Source of the DNA: Pectinatus cerevisiiphilus
Lineage (GTDB): Bacteria > Bacillota > Negativicutes > Selenomonadales > Selenomonadaceae
Length of the DNA: 64,000 nt
Assembly (NCBI RefSeq): GCF_004341685.1
Contig: NZ_SMAA01000009.1
Location: 42,341 to 106,340 of the forward strand
Reading direction: 5' to 3'
The notes below the pieces were generated by a model. The model did no database searches and had not been told where the DNA came from. It was given only the letters and a program-made list of their open reading frames with translations. Made by a program: the position numbers and the translations under genes. Positions 45,163 through 55,426 of this stretch are shown here, piece by piece; the stretch's first letter is position 1, and the number at the start of each line of letters is the position of its first letter.

Positions 45163-45242
45163 AATTTCTATGTTTGCCTCCAATTTGCTCTCAGTGAGCA
45201 TTTAACAATTGGGTGCAGAACTCTAAGAATATTAATTTCATA

Positions 45243-45319
45243 TGGTGTGACTGGCAGGAGTCGAACCTGCGGCCTATTGCTTAGGAGGCAACCGCTCTAT
45301 CCGTCTGAGCTACAGCCAC
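45243..45319 (-). tRNA. tRNA-Arg(CCT)
   Basis: On the minus strand the acceptor GTGGCTG pairs with CAGTCAC, the D-arm GCTC...GAGC is present, anticodon loop CTCCTAA lies between TTGC and GCAA, T-arm GCAGG-TTCGACT-CCTGC is intact, and CCA is encoded. It reads AGG codons. Confidence 0.95.
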
Positions 45320-45462
45320 GTTATAAAAGACCTATATATTATAGCAAATTATGAACATCATAGCAAGACTGTTTCCCAGTATGCCATTACCTTTCGCTGC
45401 ACAGCACCATATTCCATCATGGTTACATATAGTGCAATGCTAGGCTTTATAGTCAATCCCTA

Positions 45463-46938
<1,476 letters not shown>

Positions 46939-46939
<1 letters not shown>

Positions 46940-47376
46940 TATTCAGGAAGTCCTCTTGTATAAATATAATAAATAATGATAATAACGCCGAAGACTATGG
47001 CCGTATCGGCTATGTTGAAAATTGGCCATATATGGAAATCACAATAATCAATGACGATGCCAAACCTTATCCGATCAATCAGATTGCCGGCAGCACCACC
47101 AAGCAATAAAGCTGTACCAAGACGTAACAGCAAAGCTTGTCTTCTAATCACAGGATAAAAATATATTCCACATACCAATACGAGAATTGTTGCTATTATG
47201 AAGAACAAACGCTGGTCTTCTAATATACCGAAAGCGGCACCCGCATTTTGGATATAGGTAATACTAAATATGTTAGGAATAACGGGAAAAGACATCCCCG
47301 GCAGCATTGTTGACCGAATATAATATTTGATTACCTGATCAACAATAATTACAGCTATAATACACGCGATGAACAT
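46939..47376 (-). CDS. lspA: Lipoprotein signal peptidase (SPase II)
   Basis: The 145-residue membrane protein has four segments and the two catalytic Asp motifs GNLIDRIRFG and FNIADTAIVFG. It cleaves prolipoprotein signal peptides, as needed for ModA in this window. One-base overlap with rluD. Confidence 0.96.
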
Positions 47377-47395
47377 AATATCGTATCTCCAAGTT

Positions 47396-48181
47396 TTATA
47401 TATATCGTTTTAGCAGGATGCCAGTACGTCCTTTTTTTGTTTTTCCCCGTATCTGAAATACTTCAATCCTTCCTCGTCCACGCATAGAAATGACGTCGCC
47501 TTCCTTGACCGTTTGCGACGGGTTTTTGACAGGCTGCCAGTTGAGTTTAAGTTTATCTGCTTCAATATCTGTTGTCATTTTACTACGCGACGATCCATAG
47601 CCGGCCGCCGCGATAGAGTCAATACGCAACGAAGCAACAGTTGCCGATATTTCTTTACAGCGTTCTTCTCTTTCCGGTATAGTCGAAAAATCACTATGTG
47701 TGCAGGAAACCGAAGTAGAGCCTATAGTAGTTAAGTTAGTTACGAGAAATTCTGCTATTTTACTTAAACAGATTATTTTCGCGTGCCCAGTGCTTATAAT
47801 TAAATCGCCTATATTGCGCCTATCTATACCCAACCCCATCAAAGCACCTAACACATCACGATGTAATAAATGACAAAATTTTTCATTCCATGCTGCATCA
47901 ATTACTTCTAAGCCGAAATTCACCTTACCCATGAAATCATCATGGATAAATGCCGCACATTGCCGTTCGGCTCCATTGTAACCACCGTTGAATTCAACAT
48001 TAATGCCATCATAGTTGGCAGCAATCGTTTCAGCTATTTCCTGTCCATAAGGATCTAAAAAATCGCTGGAACGAAATTTCCTTGTTTTATTAACAACTTC
48101 TATATTGTCAACTAAAAGAACAGCAATATCTTCTCCTTCCGTGCCTTTATAAAAACGGATTATTTTTTCACGTTCAGCCAT
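47396..48181 (-). CDS. ylmH: YlmH-type S4-domain RNA-binding protein
   Basis: The 261-residue protein has a YlmH-type N-terminal region (AAFIHDDFMGKVNFGLEV, ALMGLGIDRRNIGDL) and a C-terminal S4 domain (about 185-245, VASLRIDSIAAAGYGSSRS). YlmH has been linked to rescue of stalled 50S peptidyl-tRNA. One base separates it from proC. Confidence 0.92.
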   Translation of the reverse strand: MAEREKIIRFYKGTEGEDIAVLLVDNIEVVNKTRKFRSSDFLDPYGQEIAETIAANYDGINVEFNGGYNGAERQCAAFIHDDFMGKVNFGLEVIDAAWNEKFCHLLHRDVLGALMGLGIDRRNIGDLIISTGHAKIICLSKIAEFLVTNLTTIGSTSVSCTHSDFSTIPEREERCKEISATVASLRIDSIAAAGYGSSRSKMTTDIEADKLKLNWQPVKNPSQTVKEGDVISMRGRGRIEVFQIRGKTKKGRTGILLKRYI

Positions 48182-48182
48182 A

Positions 48183-48986
48183 TTATTTTTTCCCCATTGC
48201 CCTAGATTTTTCTACGGCTGCAGTCACAGCATCTATCATCGCCCCGCGGACACCACGTTGTTCCATGACATGGACACCTTCAATAGTAGTCCCGCCGGGA
48301 GAAGTTACTTGGTCACGTAATTGTGCAGGATGCATCCCCGTTTCAAGCACCATTTTTGCAGAACCTAAAACTGTCTGTGCGGCAAGCTGTATTGCAGCAT
48401 TTCGTTTCAACCCTGCCTTTACACCAGCATCAGACATTGCATCAATCAGTACAAAAATGAAGGCAGGACCACTGCCCGAAAGACCAGAAACAGCATCCAT
48501 AAGTTTTTCTTCGACAAATATAACCCGCCCTGCTGAAGAAAATATCTTTTCGGCAATACTGCCATGGACTTCTTCGGCCTTTTTGCCGAGAGCTATTGCC
48601 GACATACCGGCACCGACAGCCATAGGCGTATTAGGCATGACACGAATGACGGGATTAACAGGAAAAGCCTTTTCCAGTGCAGTAAGAAGCATACCGGCAA
48701 TAATAGAGATAACTATGGCATCACTTTTTACAAGCCCCTTTATTTCATCAATGGCTTTAGCAGCTGACTGCGGCTTTATTGCCAAAATTACAACGTCGAC
48801 ACTTTTTATAAAAGATTGTGCACCTACTGATGCATTTACGTTGTACTTGTCATGTAGATAATTACAACGTTTTTCTTTATGGTCAGAAATGTATATATCT
48901 TGTGGTTTAATCCAAGGCTGTGAAGAAATACCGCAAACTATGGCTTCAGCCATGGCACCACCGCCGATAAATCCTATTTTCATCAA
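48183..48986 (-). CDS. proC: Pyrroline-5-carboxylate reductase
   Basis: The 267-residue enzyme makes proline from pyrroline-5-carboxylate with NAD(P)H. It has the N-terminal Rossmann motif IGFIGGGAMAEAIV, VIRVMPNTPMAVGAG, the catalytic GLSGSGPAF and the C-terminal SPGGTTIEGVHVM. proB and proA lie about 8 kb upstream in transcription terms, so the window holds a full glutamate-to-proline route. Placement between sepF and ylmH is common in this group. ATG 48986 or 48983. Confidence 0.95.
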   Translation of the reverse strand: MMKIGFIGGGAMAEAIVCGISSQPWIKPQDIYISDHKEKRCNYLHDKYNVNASVGAQSFIKSVDVVILAIKPQSAAKAIDEIKGLVKSDAIVISIIAGMLLTALEKAFPVNPVIRVMPNTPMAVGAGMSAIALGKKAEEVHGSIAEKIFSSAGRVIFVEEKLMDAVSGLSGSGPAFIFVLIDAMSDAGVKAGLKRNAAIQLAAQTVLGSAKMVLETGMHPAQLRDQVTSPGGTTIEGVHVMEQRGVRGAMIDAVTAAVEKSRAMGKK

Positions 48987-49017
48987 TAATCACTCCCAAA
49001 TATATTATTCAACCAGT

Positions 49018-49500
49018 TCATTCCCAAGGTAATTTATCTTCATGGGAAGGTGCCGTTTTTTGTGCTACTGTATCAGAAAAAGTTACATTTACATTACTCG
49101 GTGCACACAAGAAAATATGCTGTCCAATCTTTTTTATGTCGCCAGCAAGCGCATAAGTAGCACCACTTATAAAATCTATTATTCTTCTGGCTGTGTTGTC
49201 CTCAGTATTTTCAAAATTTAAAACTACCGGTTTACGGGTTTTTATATAGTCTGAAATCTGCTGTGCATCATCAAAGGAAGTCGGTTCAATGATGATAACC
49301 TTCATTTGCTTAGATACGCCGCTTCCGGAAGAGTTGGCAGCTGCTGATTGAAAATCGACCACATTATCCTGCGCTGACATACTCGCATAAATATCAGTCT
49401 CATCGAGTTCGTGGTCCATCTGCCGCTTGGCATCCGCATTATTTTTATCATTATCATCAGCCAGTCCCATTTTACTGCCAAGCTTATCAAAAAAAGTCAT
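49018..49500 (-). CDS. sepF: Cell division protein SepF
   Basis: The 160-residue protein has a disordered N-terminal half after an amphipathic start and a C-terminal SepF domain (about 68-155): VIIIEPTSFDDAQQISDYIK, VVLNFENTEDNTARRIIDF, GATYALAGDIKKIGQHIFL. It tethers FtsZ to the membrane. It lies 12 bases after yggS. Confidence 0.94.
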   Translation of the reverse strand: MTFFDKLGSKMGLADDNDKNNADAKRQMDHELDETDIYASMSAQDNVVDFQSAAANSSGSGVSKQMKVIIIEPTSFDDAQQISDYIKTRKPVVLNFENTEDNTARRIIDFISGATYALAGDIKKIGQHIFLCAPSNVNVTFSDTVAQKTAPSHEDKLPWE

Positions 49501-49512
49501 AATCGCTCCTCC

Positions 49513-50202
49513 TTAATATTGGCGCGGTCCAAATATGGCAGTACCAACACGTACAATATTGGCGCCTTCTTCAACAGCGATCTTATAATCATGTGTCATT
49601 CCCATAGAAAGATATTTTACATCAGCAGTTTGATATGCCGTCTTCTGAATCTTTCTAAATAATTTATACATTGATTTAAACATAGGACGGACTTCTTCAA
49701 GATTTTCGAGGTTAGGAGCAATAAACATGAGCCCACATAATTTCAGATTGGGAAGACCGTCTATATCCGACAACAATGCTGGCAGATCTTCTATATATAC
49801 ACCATACTTACTTTGTTCTTTAACCAAATTTACTTGTACAAGAATATTTTGCAATTTATTTATTTTGATAGCTTCTTTATTTATTGTTTCTGCGAGTTTT
49901 ATACTATCTACAGATTCAATCAAATCAAATATCTTTACAGCTTGTTTTACTTTGTTGGTCTGCAAATGACCGATGAGATGCCATTCCACGGTATTACCGA
50001 TTTGTGGGTATTTTTCTAGTGCTTCCTGAACACGATTTTCACCTATGAAGGCAGCTCCGGCAGCAATTGCTTCGCGCATTTCTTCAACGGTATGGTTTTT
50101 AGTAACAGCAACAAGCTTTACCTTTTCAATCATATCTTGCTGCCGTTTCTTGCTGGATTCATCAATACATTTTTCTACTGCTAATAAATTTTCCTTGATC
50201 AT
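49513..50202 (-). CDS. yggS: PLP homeostasis protein (YggS/PLPBP family)
   Basis: The 229-residue protein shows the PLP Lys region LVAVTKNHTVEEM, GENRVQEALEKYP, EWHLIGHLQTNKVK and SMGMTHDYKIAVEEGANIVRVGTAIFG. Members bind PLP without known catalysis and buffer vitamin B6. The 211 bases before it hold no gene and may contain its promoter. Confidence 0.94.
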   Translation of the reverse strand: MIKENLLAVEKCIDESSKKRQQDMIEKVKLVAVTKNHTVEEMREAIAAGAAFIGENRVQEALEKYPQIGNTVEWHLIGHLQTNKVKQAVKIFDLIESVDSIKLAETINKEAIKINKLQNILVQVNLVKEQSKYGVYIEDLPALLSDIDGLPNLKLCGLMFIAPNLENLEEVRPMFKSMYKLFRKIQKTAYQTADVKYLSMGMTHDYKIAVEEGANIVRVGTAIFGPRQY

Positions 50203-50413
50203 TATTATATCTCCTCTAAAGATATATATTTGTCCATAATCGTCCAGTAAAGGTATTTATATAATATACCATATGAAAAAGGTTTTTTTATTTATCTTTA
50301 CTGATGATCGGCGCACATATTATATAACATGCTAACTAAAATAAATTCCGCTTAAAAGCAAGAATTTCCTGCAACGATTAAAATTTTTATATATCAGGCG
50401 ATAAAAGTCTTAA

Positions 50414-51232
50414 TCATTTTAAATAGATAAGCGCCGCATGTCTACCTGTTTTCCCATTTTCTGCCCGATACGAATAAAATTTTTCGACGTTACAACTAGT
50501 GCAACAGTGTTCAGCTGCTATATTTTCCATCTTGACACCTTGCAACAGCAACAATTCTTTATTTGCTTCATAAAGTGAAAGATGATATTTATCTGCACGC
50601 CGTAATAATATCTGCGAAAGAACGGAAGATGGTACAGAAAGTGATGAAAAAAGACTAATAAATTTTTCGGCTACATTATCACCTATCTCATAACAGCATT
50701 GTCCGATACAGGGGCCAATGGCTGCAATACAGTCAGACGGTTCTGTACCGTAAGTGTCATGCATAACCTGTAATGTATTTGCCGCTATGTTGCCGACAGT
50801 ACCGCGCCAGCCGGCATGGGCAAGACCGATGGCATTATGCTGGGGATCATAAATAAGCAAAGGCGCACAATCTGCAAAAAAAAGCATAAGAGGAATATTT
50901 TTTTCATTTGTAACCAGACCGTCGGTATCCTTTATAATATCATCAAGCGTAAAAGCACCGCTGCCCATATCTTTTTTAGTAACAACATGTATATTGGTGC
51001 CATGTACCTGTTCACAACAAACCACACGAGACAGGTCAGTCCCCATTTGTTTACTGAAACGCTTTCTGTTTTCGACAACAGCATCCGCGTTATCACCGAC
51101 ATGCAACCCCAGATTTAAGGAACTATAGCAACCATTGCTACTTCCACCACTTCGTTGTGATATGCCATGAACAACTCTGTCTTTAAATTTATTAAAAACG
51201 GACAAGGTATAAACTGCAGGTTCTAATTTCAT
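50414..51232 (-). CDS. pgeF: Peptidoglycan-editing / purine nucleoside phosphorylase-type protein (YfiH/YlmD)
   Basis: The 272-residue YfiH-domain protein has the zinc-site residues in EQVHGTNIHVV, FADCAPLLIYD, AHAGWRGTV and IGPCIGQCCYEIG. Family members act on purine nucleosides or edit peptidoglycan precursors; the older laccase label rests on weak activity. ATG 51232 follows AAAGGAAAA; the frame extends nine codons upstream. It lies 13 bases after the radical SAM gene. Confidence 0.9.
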   Translation of the reverse strand: MKLEPAVYTLSVFNKFKDRVVHGISQRSGGSSNGCYSSLNLGLHVGDNADAVVENRKRFSKQMGTDLSRVVCCEQVHGTNIHVVTKKDMGSGAFTLDDIIKDTDGLVTNEKNIPLMLFFADCAPLLIYDPQHNAIGLAHAGWRGTVGNIAANTLQVMHDTYGTEPSDCIAAIGPCIGQCCYEIGDNVAEKFISLFSSLSVPSSVLSQILLRRADKYHLSLYEANKELLLLQGVKMENIAAEHCCTSCNVEKFYSYRAENGKTGRHAALIYLK

Positions 51233-51245
51233 TATAATTTTCCTT

Positions 51246-52967
51246 TCAACAAACACCACAGCGTTTACAGCCTTTAAAACACCTTACAGTGCGCTTTTGT
51301 TCTTTTGCCATTTCCAGTTCATGTACAAAATAACTGTTATTGACACCCATGTCGAGTGTATCCCATGGTAAAAGTTCAGCAATATCTCTTTGCCTGTACA
51401 GGTAAAATGAATCATCAAGATTATGTGCCTTCATCACTCGCCGAAAACTCTTACTACCACCTAATGTATGTGCTTCATAAAGTATCTGGGCAAGTTTTCT
51501 GTCACCACGCGCCAATATTCCCTGTAAGTATGATTCTTTTGGCGACTCAGTAAGGACTTCAACATATTTTATTTTTTTCAAAGATGTCCTTATATATTTT
51601 AATACTGAAGATATTCTTTTCATATCTGCCATAGGCATCCATTGGAATGGTGTAAATGGCTTGGGTACAAATGGATTTATACTTAATGTCAATTTACCAT
51701 GGGCTTTGTTTTTATCCATATAGTTTCTCAAATCAATTGCCATTTTTATTATCGCATCTATATCTTCGTCATCTTCTTCAGGGAGCCCAACCATTATATA
51801 AAGCCGGAAATTATGTATCCCTGCTTTTATACCCATATCTATAGACTTATATAAGTGTTCATCCTCGATACCCTTATTTATAATATGGCGCAGCTTTATA
51901 CTGCCTGCCTCTGGAGCAAGGGTAAGTGTTTTCTGCCCGCTTGCAGCCAAAGAATCGACAAGCAATTGCGTAACGGAGTCAGCGCGAAACGAAGCTACCG
52001 ACATAGGATGTTTTTTTTCATTGATAAAGCGACATATTTCATCAATTTGTGGATGGTCAGATACTGCTGCGCCCATAAGGCCTATTTTTTTTTGCGCAGG
52101 AACATTTTCTATCATTGCTTTAATCGCCGCAACACTTCTATTGCGCGGCACGCGAAAACAATAACCGGCCATACAAAAACGACAATGCCGGCCACAACCA
52201 CGCGCCGTTTCAATTAAATAAAAATTAAACTCTGTATGTTTGCTTTTAATCACTGTATGGCCTGGATAAGCATCTATATTTTTAACCCATTGACGCGCTA
52301 CTTTATGTGGTACATTTTCAGCTGCTTCGATATGTAAAAGCTTTCCCGCAGTATCATATTGGTGCGTATAAAACGCGGGTACATAAACTCCCGGAACACT
52401 AGCAAGGCAAAAAAGCGCTTCCCGCCGGGAAAGTCCCTTTTTGCGTGCAGTAAGATAGACATCCAGAAAATTGTTTATTGTTTCTTCTCCTTCACCGATA
52501 ATAAACGCATCAATGAAAAGATGAAGTGGTTCTGGGTTAAAAGTAGCACAAGGGCCGCCGGCAATCACCAATGGATCATTTTCCTCGCGATCTGCGGCTA
52601 GCAGCTTTACTTTACCAAGGGACAGCATCTCTAATATATTAAAATAATCCAGCTCAAACGATATTGCAAAACCGATAACGGCAAATTCATAAAGAGGGTT
52701 TTGCGATTCAAGACTCAAGAGCGGAGTATTGCTATGTTCATATTGTTTTTGCAAATATTTGTCAGGAAGGAAAAAGCGTTCGGCAGCACTATCCTCACGT
52801 GCATTTATTTGATGGTAGATTATATGCATCCCCAGATTGGACATGCCAACACTATATTGATTGGGATAACAGAGGGCAAAACGGGTGCGGATGCCTGCCG
52901 GATATAGACTATATCCTTCTTCATCGTCCAAAATTTCCCGTAAATAATTTTTAATTTTCCATGACAA
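51246..52967 (-). CDS. B12-binding-type radical SAM protein (TIGR03960-like)
   Basis: The 573-residue protein has an N-terminal cobalamin-binding-like domain (about 20-190: YSVGMSNLGMHIIY, AIGFAISFELDYFNIL, VIAGGPCATFNPEPL) and a radical SAM core with the 4Fe-4S motif CGRHCRFC followed by MAGYCFR. The C-terminus ends with Cys (RCFKGCKRCGVC). The substrate is unknown; related genes sit near rodA and ribosomal protein L21 genes elsewhere. TTG 52967 was chosen because TTGGAGG lies 8 bases upstream and the longer frame adds an unrelated hydrophobic leader. Confidence 0.85.
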   Translation of the reverse strand: MSWKIKNYLREILDDEEGYSLYPAGIRTRFALCYPNQYSVGMSNLGMHIIYHQINAREDSAAERFFLPDKYLQKQYEHSNTPLLSLESQNPLYEFAVIGFAISFELDYFNILEMLSLGKVKLLAADREENDPLVIAGGPCATFNPEPLHLFIDAFIIGEGEETINNFLDVYLTARKKGLSRREALFCLASVPGVYVPAFYTHQYDTAGKLLHIEAAENVPHKVARQWVKNIDAYPGHTVIKSKHTEFNFYLIETARGCGRHCRFCMAGYCFRVPRNRSVAAIKAMIENVPAQKKIGLMGAAVSDHPQIDEICRFINEKKHPMSVASFRADSVTQLLVDSLAASGQKTLTLAPEAGSIKLRHIINKGIEDEHLYKSIDMGIKAGIHNFRLYIMVGLPEEDDEDIDAIIKMAIDLRNYMDKNKAHGKLTLSINPFVPKPFTPFQWMPMADMKRISSVLKYIRTSLKKIKYVEVLTESPKESYLQGILARGDRKLAQILYEAHTLGGSKSFRRVMKAHNLDDSFYLYRQRDIAELLPWDTLDMGVNNSYFVHELEMAKEQKRTVRCFKGCKRCGVC

Positions 52968-53105
52968 AATTTCTACCTCCAAGAAATTAGCATTAATATT
53001 GTTTAAATTAAACGACCAGATAAAAAAAACTATTGTCAAAACTGCGTTAAAGGCAGCATAATATTTTATTATGGCAACCGAAAACAGCTTTGGCAACAGT
53101 TTTTT

Positions 53106-53573
53106 TTATTTTCTCTTTTTTTTTGTCGAACGTAATTCTGCAAGTTCCTGGGCAAAATTATCAATATCTGTAAACTTACGGTAAACAGAAGCAAAACGTA
53201 TATAAGCAACCTCGTCAAAATGTTTGAGCCGTTCCATAATAAGCTCACCAATTTTTTTACTGGAAATTTCTGATACCATCATATTGTGTAAATCTTTTTC
53301 GATATTATCAGCAAAATGAATTATCTTTTCAGTAGGAATATCCCGTTTATAACAAGAGCGAATGATACCGTTTAAAAGCTTGTTCCGATCAAAAACGGCA
53401 CGGCGCCCATCATTTTTTATGACTATAAGGGGTATATTCTCTACTGTCTCATAAGTCGTAAAGCGTTTGCCACAGGCGGAGCATTCTCTGCGGCGTCTTG
53501 TTGAATTTCCGTCATCAGCAGACCGCGAATCAATGACGCGGCTGTCAACTGTGCCGCAAAATGGACATTTCAT
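53106..53573 (-). CDS. nrdR: Ribonucleotide reductase repressor NrdR
   Basis: The 155-residue regulator has an N-terminal zinc ribbon (CPFC ... CSAC, with RRRREC between) and an ATP-cone domain (about 45-135, [20 protein letters not shown]). It binds NrdR boxes when dATP is high. No nrd gene is adjacent. It lies 13 bases after rodZ. Confidence 0.95.
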   Translation of the reverse strand: MKCPFCGTVDSRVIDSRSADDGNSTRRRRECSACGKRFTTYETVENIPLIVIKNDGRRAVFDRNKLLNGIIRSCYKRDIPTEKIIHFADNIEKDLHNMMVSEISSKKIGELIMERLKHFDEVAYIRFASVYRKFTDIDNFAQELAELRSTKKKRK

Positions 53574-53586
53574 TTAAGCACCTGCT

Positions 53587-54405
53587 TTATTTTTTTACAT
53601 CTTCTACTTTATCTTTGGTAAATTTTTTCGTAACAACTGCCCCATTAGTACCTAAACTACCTAAATCTTTACCATTTAAAACAACTTTAGCAGCACCGGC
53701 ATTACCAAGAACCAGCTGTACTTCCTGCTGTCCATCCCATTTAAAATTAGCACCCTTATCAACAGTCTGTTCAAGTGCAGTCTTTCCATCAACTTTAACT
53801 TCTACCCAGCACTTGTCATTGAATGTAGCTTCAACATGGACTCCGTCTGGTACAGGTTGTGGTGCAGCGGCTGGTGTTGCTTGTTGTTCAGTCGGTGCAG
53901 GTGCCTGCGTCTGGGAGACATTTTTAGCTGGCGCTGCTGGTGATGTAACGAGGGGAACGATAAAGTAGGCTATACAGCCTATAACGATCACGGCGATTAT
54001 TACAGCAAATACAATATTCACCAAATTTCTTTTTCCCCGATTATCTTCTACACGCTGATGGAAACTATTATCTTCTTTTTTATTTCGTTCAGAAGGAAGG
54101 TCAGTTGCTAAATCAGATGCAGTATTCTCAGAGGTTGGTTGCTGCTTTTCAGAAGAAGTTTCGGTCGTGGGATTAGCAATCCCTTTTTCTTCATAATATT
54201 TGTTTAAGATATCCTTATAATCAAGGCCTAAAAATTTTGCATATGTTTTAATAAAGCCTTTTAGATATACTTCACCGTGGATTACGTCGTAATCGCCCTT
54301 TTCTATCGCCTCCAAGTACAAAGTACGTATATTTGTTTCGCTCTCAACATCCTTTAAAGTAATCTGCTTTTTTTCCCTTTCCTGTCGGAAAATATCGCCG
54401 ATCAT
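53587..54405 (-). CDS. rodZ: RodZ-like cytoskeletal protein
   Basis: The 272-residue protein has an N-terminal helix-turn-helix (about 1-75: ITLKDVESETNIRTLYLEAIEKGDYDVIHG is split by its loop) that binds MreB and a single membrane helix (about 125-148). An Ala/Pro/Gln-rich linker and a C-terminal beta domain (DUF4115, about 190-255, VEATFNDKCWVEVKVDG) complete it. It links cell-shape machinery to the envelope. ATG 54405 has AAGGGAG eight bases upstream. Confidence 0.9.
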   Translation of the reverse strand: MIGDIFRQEREKKQITLKDVESETNIRTLYLEAIEKGDYDVIHGEVYLKGFIKTYAKFLGLDYKDILNKYYEEKGIANPTTETSSEKQQPTSENTASDLATDLPSERNKKEDNSFHQRVEDNRGKRNLVNIVFAVIIAVIVIGCIAYFIVPLVTSPAAPAKNVSQTQAPAPTEQQATPAAAPQPVPDGVHVEATFNDKCWVEVKVDGKTALEQTVDKGANFKWDGQQEVQLVLGNAGAAKVVLNGKDLGSLGTNGAVVTKKFTKDKVEDVKK

Positions 54406-54441
54406 AGCATCTTCTCCCTTCGTCAAAGTACTTTGCTTTAC

Positions 54442-54470
54442 ATTATAGCGTATATAAGATTTTTTGACAA
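54442..54470 (-). promoter_or_regulatory. Promoter of rodZ-nrdR
   Basis: On the minus strand TTGTCA (54470-54465) and a perfect TATAAT (54447-54442) have a 17-bp spacer. The rest of 54471-54662 shows nothing recognisable. Confidence 0.8.
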
Positions 54471-54662
54471 ATGTATAGTAGGATGCAGCTTAATAAATAC
54501 GTTATTGCTTTAAGTGACGCGGCATTTTCTCAAAAATTATTTTATGCGGGACTTAACAAACCGTAACTCGTCATCGTATAAAAAACAATATATTTAACCT
54601 TGTCGACTGCCAAGCTGTCAGATGACCAAAACGTATTCCACCACACATTTTAAAAACATTTT

Positions 54663-55268
54663 TTAAGTAAGGTACAGATGTTCCTTGCGTATATATTGCT
54701 CAACAGCTTCTGGCAATATGTATTTTATAGAATAACCCTTTTTTAGGCGGTTTCTTATATCTGTCGAGGATATTTCAAGCTCAGGCGTAGCTAAACGGTG
54801 TATGCGTTTTTCACCCAATGTGCCAAAGTGTTTTTTTATCGCATCAACATCAGGAATACAGCCCTGACGTGTTGCGGCAATAAACTGGCAGATATTTAAA
54901 AGTTCTTCTATCCTATCCCATGTAGGCAATTCCTGGACTGCATCGGCTCCTGTTATGAAATAAAATTCAGTGTCGTTTTCATAAGCCTTGATAAGTTCAT
55001 ATACTGTATCGATCGTATATGATGGGCCTTTGCGGCGCATTTCGATATCGGATACTTTAAAATAGGGATTAGAGCATGTTGCCAGCAATGTCATATTAAA
55101 GCGATGTATGGCCGGGGTAATAGTCAGCCCTGCTTTATGTGGTGGATTTGCCGCCGGTATAAAAATGACTTGTTCCATTTTATATTCATCGCGTACAGCT
55201 TCGGCCGTCATTAGATGACCGTAATGGATCGGATCAAACGTTCCGCCCATTATGCCAATCTTTTTCAT
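54663..55268 (-). CDS. nadD: Nicotinate-nucleotide adenylyltransferase
   Basis: The 201-residue NAD biosynthesis enzyme has GIMGGTFDPIHYGHL (HxGH nucleotide site), FIPAANPPHK and the C-terminal ISSTDIRNRL. ATG 55268 follows GGGAG and shares one base with the stop of a 52-residue upstream gene. The yqeK and rsfS genes that often follow nadD in Firmicutes are absent; the operon ends here. Confidence 0.95.
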   Translation of the reverse strand: MKKIGIMGGTFDPIHYGHLMTAEAVRDEYKMEQVIFIPAANPPHKAGLTITPAIHRFNMTLLATCSNPYFKVSDIEMRRKGPSYTIDTVYELIKAYENDTEFYFITGADAVQELPTWDRIEELLNICQFIAATRQGCIPDVDAIKKHFGTLGEKRIHRLATPELEISSTDIRNRLKKGYSIKYILPEAVEQYIRKEHLYLT

Positions 55269-55426
55269 TAAAATTCTCCCAATAAATATTTTACTAAAAA
55301 ATACATAAGCAGCATGACTATTATCATGATAACTAATGCCCGCGAATAATCCCAAAAATCATGGCTGCCTTTTTCGGTATTCAAATATTGTCTTAATGTT
55401 CTTAAATATCCTGTAAACCGGCACAT
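55268..55426 (-). CDS. Small membrane protein (52 aa) between proA and nadD
   Basis: A 52-residue frame starts on the proA stop (TGATG, one base shared) and ends on the nadD start (TAATG, one base shared). Such exact fitting on both sides argues strongly for a translated gene. Residues about 30-48 form one transmembrane helix rich in Met, Ile, Leu and Val (RALVIMIIVMLLMYFLVKY). The N-terminal 28 residues are basic and aromatic. No known family was recognised. It may modulate proline synthesis, NAD synthesis or a membrane complex, but no function can be given. Confidence 0.7.
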   Translation of the reverse strand: MCRFTGYLRTLRQYLNTEKGSHDFWDYSRALVIMIIVMLLMYFLVKYLLGEF

